A stretch of DNA of 10,133 nt, from positions 1-10,133 of the forward strand of contig JAKQGS010000462.1 of assembly GCA_029556045.1 (NCBI GenBank). The letters are read 5' to 3'. The stretch's first letter is position 1. Each line of letters opens with the position of its first letter. The notes beneath the pieces were generated by a model, which saw only the letters and a list, made by a program, of their open reading frames with translations, was not told where the DNA came from and ran no database searches. The position numbers and the translations under genes were made by a program. Source of the stretch: Pseudomonadota bacterium (GTDB lineage Bacteria; Bdellovibrionota; Oligoflexia; Oligoflexales; Oligoflexaceae). Below, in pieces: positions 6,036-10,133 of this stretch.

Positions 6036-6797
6036 CTATTTCGCAATCGAATTCAAAAGCCGCAGGTAATCCTTGGTCGCCTGCAGGACCATCTCACTCA
6101 AAAATTGGACAAAAGCCTCATAAGGCTGCGATCCCGTTTGGTAGCCTTTGATAACGCTCAAATATCCATTTCGTTTTATTGGCGGAATGTGAGTAACCAC
6201 ATGGCCTGTCTGCAGAAGTGCCAGATTCATCACAAGTCTGGCGGTTCTCCCATTACCATCCACGAAGGGGTGGATATCGACGATTTCCTTGTGAACCCTT
6301 GCGGCGAATTCGACTGGATGGAGGTGTTTTCGCGAATCATCCAGAGATTGCACAAAAGTCTTCATTAAATGAGGGACTTCCTGAGCAGGAGGTGGCACAT
6401 AATCGGTGCCTGTGATGATCACAGGCACTTGACGATAATGCCCTGCATTATCCGGATCTATTCGGTAATAAAATAAATGATGCAGGGCCAGGATATTGGC
6501 TTCTTCGATCCTGTTCGATTGCGAAAGATCCCACATCACGTTGAAGGCTTCACCATGGCCAGCCGCTTCATAGTGATCACGAAGCGGCTTACCAGCGACT
6601 GTCAACCCGTCCTCCAAAACGATCTTGGTTTCGGTTTCTGTCAGAGTGTTGCCTTCCAAAGCATTGCTGGAGTACGTCAGGCCGATTCGGTAGTAACCCT
6701 TTATCTGCTGGAGTAATGCCGGTGTCAGGATTGGGCGAACCTTTTGGACTTCCTGATTGAGTGCGTCAATTTCGGTCAATAAGTCCCTGAATTTCAT
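6036..6797 (-). CDS. Fic family protein, probable AMP transferase with N-terminal inhibitory motif (class II)
   Basis: 253 aa. The Fic core motif HPFVDGNGRTAR is at residues 176-187: H176 is the general base, D180 the metal ligand, and G181-N182-G183-R184 plus R187 bind the triphosphate. This is the complete active HxFx(D/E)GNGRxxR form that transfers AMP from ATP to a hydroxyl side chain. The inhibitory-helix motif (S/T)xxxE(G/N) is present as SNALEG (44-49); E48 would block the active site, so this is a class II, self-inhibited Fic needing no separate antitoxin. VPVIITGTDYVPPP (124-137) fits the target-docking flap. No added DNA-binding or export domain is visible, so it should act in the cytoplasm on an unknown target. 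The ATG at 6797-6795 follows AAGGGGG at about 5-nt spacing. The gene is monocistronic: 130 bp separate it from uvrC and a terminator follows. A TTGACC (-35-like) occurs in that gap on the minus strand but no convincing -10. Confidence 0.92.
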   Translation of the reverse strand: MKFRDLLTEIDALNQEVQKVRPILTPALLQQIKGYYRIGLTYSSNALEGNTLTETETKIVLEDGLTVAGKPLRDHYEAAGHGEAFNVMWDLSQSNRIEEANILALHHLFYYRIDPDNAGHYRQVPVIITGTDYVPPPAQEVPHLMKTFVQSLDDSRKHLHPVEFAARVHKEIVDIHPFVDGNGRTARLVMNLALLQTGHVVTHIPPIKRNGYLSVIKGYQTGSQPYEAFVQFLSEMVLQATKDYLRLLNSIAK

Positions 6798-6927
6798 AAC
6801 GCCCCCTTATGATTGCTTAATGCTTAGGTTGCCATAAGGCCGATATTAGGTCAAACCACGCGATCTACTGAGAAACAATCACTGGTTGGTCACATTTAAA
6901 TCGGGCGCAATTTCTTAGAAATAACTT

Positions 6928-8766
6928 CTATAGCCCCTTTAGCTGACTGATGAGTGCTTCGGCGGTTTTTTCCCGCATGCCGGGTACCGCCATGAGTTGT
7001 TCCCAGGTGGCATGCTGCAAAGCCTCCAGGCTGCCGAAGGTCTGCAATAATTTCTGGCGCATTTTGGGTCCGATGCCCGGCACCTCATCCAGTATTGAGC
7101 CAGAAAACTGCTGGGCTCTTTTCTTGCGGTGGAAGGTGATGGCAAAACGATGGGCTTCATCCCGCAATTGCACTAACAAGCGATAGGCGGATGAGCCTTC
7201 TTCAAGAGGGTGGGGCGTGGGATCATGCGGAAAAAATATCCGCTCCTGCGAACGCTGCAGAGTGGTGCCGTAAGTGTGATCGTCATTGAGGGATTTGCTT
7301 TTGGCCAGGGCTACGAAGGGAATGTTCAGATCGGGAAATTCCGCGGCGGCATCCAGCGCGGCGGAAAGTTGTCCCTTGCCACCGTCGATCACCAGAACGT
7401 CGGGGGCATCGTCCTCCCGCACCGCCCGCTCCAGGCGGCGGGTGACCACTTCCCGCATACTGGCAAAATCATCGGGTCCTTCGGTCACAGTTTTTACCGT
7501 GTAATGACGGTAGTGATCCTTGGCGGGTTTGCCGTCGATAAAACAAACATTGGAGGCCACGATGGATCCCCCTTGGAGGTTGGAAATGTCGATGCATTCC
7601 ATGCGATGGGGCGCGGTGGGAAGATTAAGAAACTCTCGCATCATCTCCAGCTCAGCACTCTTACGTTGGTGGCTGCGCTGCTCCTGTTCCCCATGGTGCT
7701 TGGCATTTTTATGGGCCATTTCCAGCAGCTCACGCCACACCCCTTTCTGACGGTACAGAATATGTGGTGGTTTTTGATCCTCGGTTCCGAGGGCAACCTC
7801 CAGATCCTTGTGGTCGGGCAAAGGAATCGGCACGATAATCTGCTCGGGCGGCGCACGGTGGCCGTAATACTGCAATAGAAAGGACGTCAGAGCTTCTTCC
7901 GGTTCGCCGGCAGCGCTTTCCACCAGGAAGTTGTCACCGCCCAGGATCACTCCGTCGCGGATCATCAGGGCATGAAAACAGGTTTGGGATGGATTATGGT
8001 GCAATGCGATAACATCGGCGTTTTCCACTTCGCGGATGATGACCACCTGTTTGGATGATAGACCTTTCAGTGCATTGATCTGATCACGGTAGTGAGCGGC
8101 CAGTTCGTATTTTTCACTGGTGGCGGCTTCCCCCATTTTAGATTGCAGGTCCCGAATCAGATGGCGGTTTCTCCCCTCCAGCAGCGCCAGAGCGTCCCGG
8201 ACGGTTCCCACATAGGTGTCGCGGGCTACTGGGAGGGTGCAGGGTCCGAGGCACATTTTCATATGGTAGTAATTACAGGGACGTTTGGCGTTTTTAAACT
8301 CATGCGGTGTGCAGCGGATCAGGGGAAAAATGCGGTAGATCATCCTTAACATGATGGCCAGCAATCCCGCATTACCAAATGGACCGATGTAGGTGGCTCC
8401 GTCATTTTGATAACGGCGCACCTTTTCGATGCGGGGCCAGGGATCCAGAAAATTCACCCGTACATAGGGGTATTCCTTATCATCCCGCAGCAGAATGTTG
8501 TAGCGGGGTTGGTGATGCCGGATCAGAGTGCGTTCCAGCAACAGGGCTTCCACTTCGGTGTGGCAGATGATCAAATCAAAATCCTGGATGTCCGCCACCA
8601 AGGCGCGGGTCTTCGGGGAGTGATCTCCCTGGTGAAAATAGGACGACACTCTGCTTTTCAGGTTTTTGGCTTTGCCCACATAGATGATATCGTGGCGCTC
8701 CCCTTTCATAAGGTACACACCGGGTTCATCCGGAAGGGATTTGATTTTTTCCGCCAGGGTGGTCAT
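6928..8766 (-). CDS. uvrC: UvrC, excinuclease ABC subunit C
   Basis: 612 aa, full family length. Domains: GIY-YIG nuclease at about 14-93 (GVYLM 16-20, YVGKAKNLKSRV 29-40, EALLLE 73-78, PRYN 87-90), which makes the 3' incision; a cysteine cluster C152, C164, C172, C176, with the 12-8-4 spacing known for the UvrC iron-sulfur cluster; a UVR motif at about 203-236 that contacts UvrB; an RNase H-like nuclease with D393 (IDISNLQGG), D461 (VIDGGKGQL) and H539 (DEAHRFA), which makes the 5' incision; and tandem helix-hairpin-helix motifs at about 558-610 (VPGIGPKMRQKLL, VPGMREKTAEALI) that bind DNA. All expected catalytic residues are present. The ATG overlaps the uvrB stop (ATGA, 8766-8763) and GGAG lies 5 nt upstream inside uvrB, so translation is probably coupled. 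No clear terminator follows. Confidence 0.98.
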   Translation of the reverse strand: MTTLAEKIKSLPDEPGVYLMKGERHDIIYVGKAKNLKSRVSSYFHQGDHSPKTRALVADIQDFDLIICHTEVEALLLERTLIRHHQPRYNILLRDDKEYPYVRVNFLDPWPRIEKVRRYQNDGATYIGPFGNAGLLAIMLRMIYRIFPLIRCTPHEFKNAKRPCNYYHMKMCLGPCTLPVARDTYVGTVRDALALLEGRNRHLIRDLQSKMGEAATSEKYELAAHYRDQINALKGLSSKQVVIIREVENADVIALHHNPSQTCFHALMIRDGVILGGDNFLVESAAGEPEEALTSFLLQYYGHRAPPEQIIVPIPLPDHKDLEVALGTEDQKPPHILYRQKGVWRELLEMAHKNAKHHGEQEQRSHQRKSAELEMMREFLNLPTAPHRMECIDISNLQGGSIVASNVCFIDGKPAKDHYRHYTVKTVTEGPDDFASMREVVTRRLERAVREDDAPDVLVIDGGKGQLSAALDAAAEFPDLNIPFVALAKSKSLNDDHTYGTTLQRSQERIFFPHDPTPHPLEEGSSAYRLLVQLRDEAHRFAITFHRKKRAQQFSGSILDEVPGIGPKMRQKLLQTFGSLEALQHATWEQLMAVPGMREKTAEALISQLKGL

Positions 8767-10133
8767 GGCGACTCCGGATCCGGGTTGGCACTATCGCTGC
8801 TCCAGGTCAGAAGTGTATCCTTCAGGGCGGCCAGCATGTCCCGCAATTCCGCCGCTTGTTCAAAATTCAGATTTTCCGCCGCTTTTTTCATCTCGCGGGT
8901 TTTCTTTTGAATCAGCTTTTCCAGGTCGGCGATCGATTTTATGCCGTATTCCTTTAGAATGCGGTCCGCCTGTGCCTGCGGCTTGTGCCCGTCGTCGGTA
9001 GCCAGACCATAGATTTCCCGCAGGCCGGGCTGCATCTGCTTGCGGATGGTTTGTGGCGTGATGCCATGGGCTTCGTTGTATTCATGTTGGATCTGACGCC
9101 GACGTTCGGTCTCCGCGAGGCATTCCGCCATGGCGTTCGACACTTTGTCTGCGAAAAAGATCACCCGACCCTCCGCATTTCGGGCGGCGCGTCCTACCGT
9201 CTGGATGAGTGATGACCGGGAACGAAGAAATCCTTCCTTGTCCGCGTCCATCACCGCCACCAACCCCACTTCCGGCAGATCCAGACCTTCTCGCAGCAGG
9301 TTGATGCCGATGAGGACGTCGATTTCCCCTTTGCGCAGGTCCCGCAGGAGTTCAATCCGTTCGATGGAGTCGATGTCAGCGTGGAGGTAGCTCACTTTGA
9401 CGTTCAGGTTCTTGTAGTATGTACTCAGATCCTCCGCCATCACCTTAGTGAGAGTGGTGACTAGAACCCGCTGACCCAGGCCGATGGTTTTTTGAATCTC
9501 GCCATAAAGATCATCCACCTGATTTTTGGCGGGGCGGACTTCGATCACGGGATCCAAAAGTCCAGTGGGGCGGATAATCTGCTCAATCACCATGCCTCCG
9601 GTGGCTTTGAGTTCCCACGGCCCTGGCGTGGCGGAGACGTGAATCATGATATCGGTGCGCTCCATGAATTCATCAAAATTCAGGGGGCGATTGTCCAGCG
9701 CGGAGGGCAAACGAAAGCCGTATTCCACCAGATTGGATTTACGGGCGCGATCCCCCCGGTACATACCACCCACCTGAGGCAGGGTGATGTGGCTTTCGTC
9801 GACGATGGTCAGGAAATGTTCGGGGAAATAGTCCAGCAGGGTTGGGGGCGGTTGCCCAGGAGCAGCCCCGCTCAGATAGCGGGAGTAGTTTTCGATCCCC
9901 GGGCAAAATCCCAGCTGCTCCAACAATTCCACGTCGTGCATGGTGCGCTGTTCGAGGCGCTGGTATTCCGCATGTTTCCCCAGAGCGCGCAGCTCCCGCA
10001 GCCGCACCCCAAGGTCCGTGAGAATCTCTTTGACCACCACCTTCATGTCGTCTCGTTCCGTGACGTAGTGACTATTGGGATAGAGAGAAATTGCCGGCAG
10101 CTTCTTTTGCACTTTGCCGGAGATGGCATCGAT
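8763..10133 (-). CDS. uvrB: UvrB, excinuclease ABC subunit B, C-terminal 456 residues (5' end outside window)
   Basis: The frame is open to the right edge. The GTG at 10112-10110 is an internal valine, because seven further in-frame codons (IDAISGK) precede it and family similarity continues (LYPNSHYVTERD is internal in UvrB). Roughly the first third, with the Walker A motif and beta-hairpin, is missing. Visible, numbered from the first visible residue: the Walker B/motif II box IVDESH (110-115), GGMYRGDRARK (122-132), LPSALDNRPL (142-151), motif III VSATPG (166-171), RPTGLLDP (188-195), DVLIGINLLREGLDLPEV (272-289), motif VI QTVGRAARN (311-319), and a C-terminal UVR motif at about 406-440 (NLNFEQAAELRD) that docks on UvrC. 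UvrB is the damage-verifying helicase-like subunit that receives DNA from UvrA and recruits UvrC. It is followed directly by uvrC with a 4-bp overlap. Confidence 0.98.
   Translation of the reverse strand: MDAISGKVQKKLPAISLYPNSHYVTERDDMKVVVKEILTDLGVRLRELRALGKHAEYQRLEQRTMHDVELLEQLGFCPGIENYSRYLSGAAPGQPPPTLLDYFPEHFLTIVDESHITLPQVGGMYRGDRARKSNLVEYGFRLPSALDNRPLNFDEFMERTDIMIHVSATPGPWELKATGGMVIEQIIRPTGLLDPVIEVRPAKNQVDDLYGEIQKTIGLGQRVLVTTLTKVMAEDLSTYYKNLNVKVSYLHADIDSIERIELLRDLRKGEIDVLIGINLLREGLDLPEVGLVAVMDADKEGFLRSRSSLIQTVGRAARNAEGRVIFFADKVSNAMAECLAETERRRQIQHEYNEAHGITPQTIRKQMQPGLREIYGLATDDGHKPQAQADRILKEYGIKSIADLEKLIQKKTREMKKAAENLNFEQAAELRDMLAALKDTLLTWSSDSANPDPESP

Noticed and set aside
6909..6923. ATTTCT-T-AGAAAT palindrome just after uvrC as a terminator
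   Set aside because: The stem is only 6 bp, AT-rich, with a 1-nt centre that cannot form a loop, and it has no T-run.
7210..7878. Plus-strand 222-codon frame inside uvrC, and similar long opposite-strand frames at 3357-3929, 1614-2126 and 8407-8910
   Set aside because: They lie wholly within strongly supported genes on the other strand and their translations show no recognisable domains; they are by-products of codon bias.
10110..10112. GTG as the start of uvrB
   Set aside because: The frame continues to the window edge and UvrB similarity extends through it; this is an internal valine and the gene is cut by the window.
1..10133. CRISPR arrays, tRNA or rRNA genes, toxin-antitoxin pairs or a defence island
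   Set aside because: No regularly spaced repeats or RNA-gene signatures were seen by eye, and the Fic gene is a self-inhibited single-gene type without a partner.

Overview
The window looks like a chromosomal segment of a free-living or predatory Gram-negative bacterium, most likely Bdellovibrionota (Bdellovibrio/Oligoflexia-type). The main clue is a TIGR02147/DUF4423 regulator, a family I know chiefly from Fibrobacteres and Bdellovibrio relatives. Moderate GC, Shine-Dalgarno starts and a Sec-type secreted DUF333 protein fit. This placement is inference from family distribution, not proven.

Layout: (1) Positions 1-~640 hold one end of an insertion element: the N-terminal 177 codons of a DDE-type transposase on the minus strand, running off the left edge, preceded by repeated end motifs and a hairpin that covers its ribosome-binding site. 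(2) Positions 852-1604 hold a single-gene unit encoding a very basic protein with one membrane span and histone-H1-like tails, closed by a textbook intrinsic terminator. (3) Positions 1671-4469 hold a probable two-gene unit: the radical SAM heme chaperone hemW (TTG start) and a class III PLP-dependent aminotransferase with a long N-terminal extension. (4) Positions 4474-5280 (minus) hold the TIGR02147 regulator, convergent with the aminotransferase only 4 bp away and preceded by a perfect 10-bp-arm AT-rich palindrome. (5) Positions 5452-5943 hold a small secreted protein with two tandem DUF333 repeats, divergent from the regulator across that palindrome. (6) Positions 6036-6797 (minus) hold a self-inhibited Fic protein (probable AMP transferase), sharing a bidirectional terminator hairpin with the DUF333 gene. 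(7) Positions 6928-10133 (minus) hold uvrB (5' end outside the window) followed by uvrC with an ATGA overlap: the incision arm of nucleotide excision repair.

Most of the window is housekeeping or well-known families. The parts worth a second look are the insertion-element end with its occluded ribosome-binding site, the unclassified membrane protein with basic tails, the palindrome between the regulator and the secreted DUF333 gene, and the divergent aminotransferase. I found no convincing new multi-gene system, CRISPR array, tRNA or rRNA.
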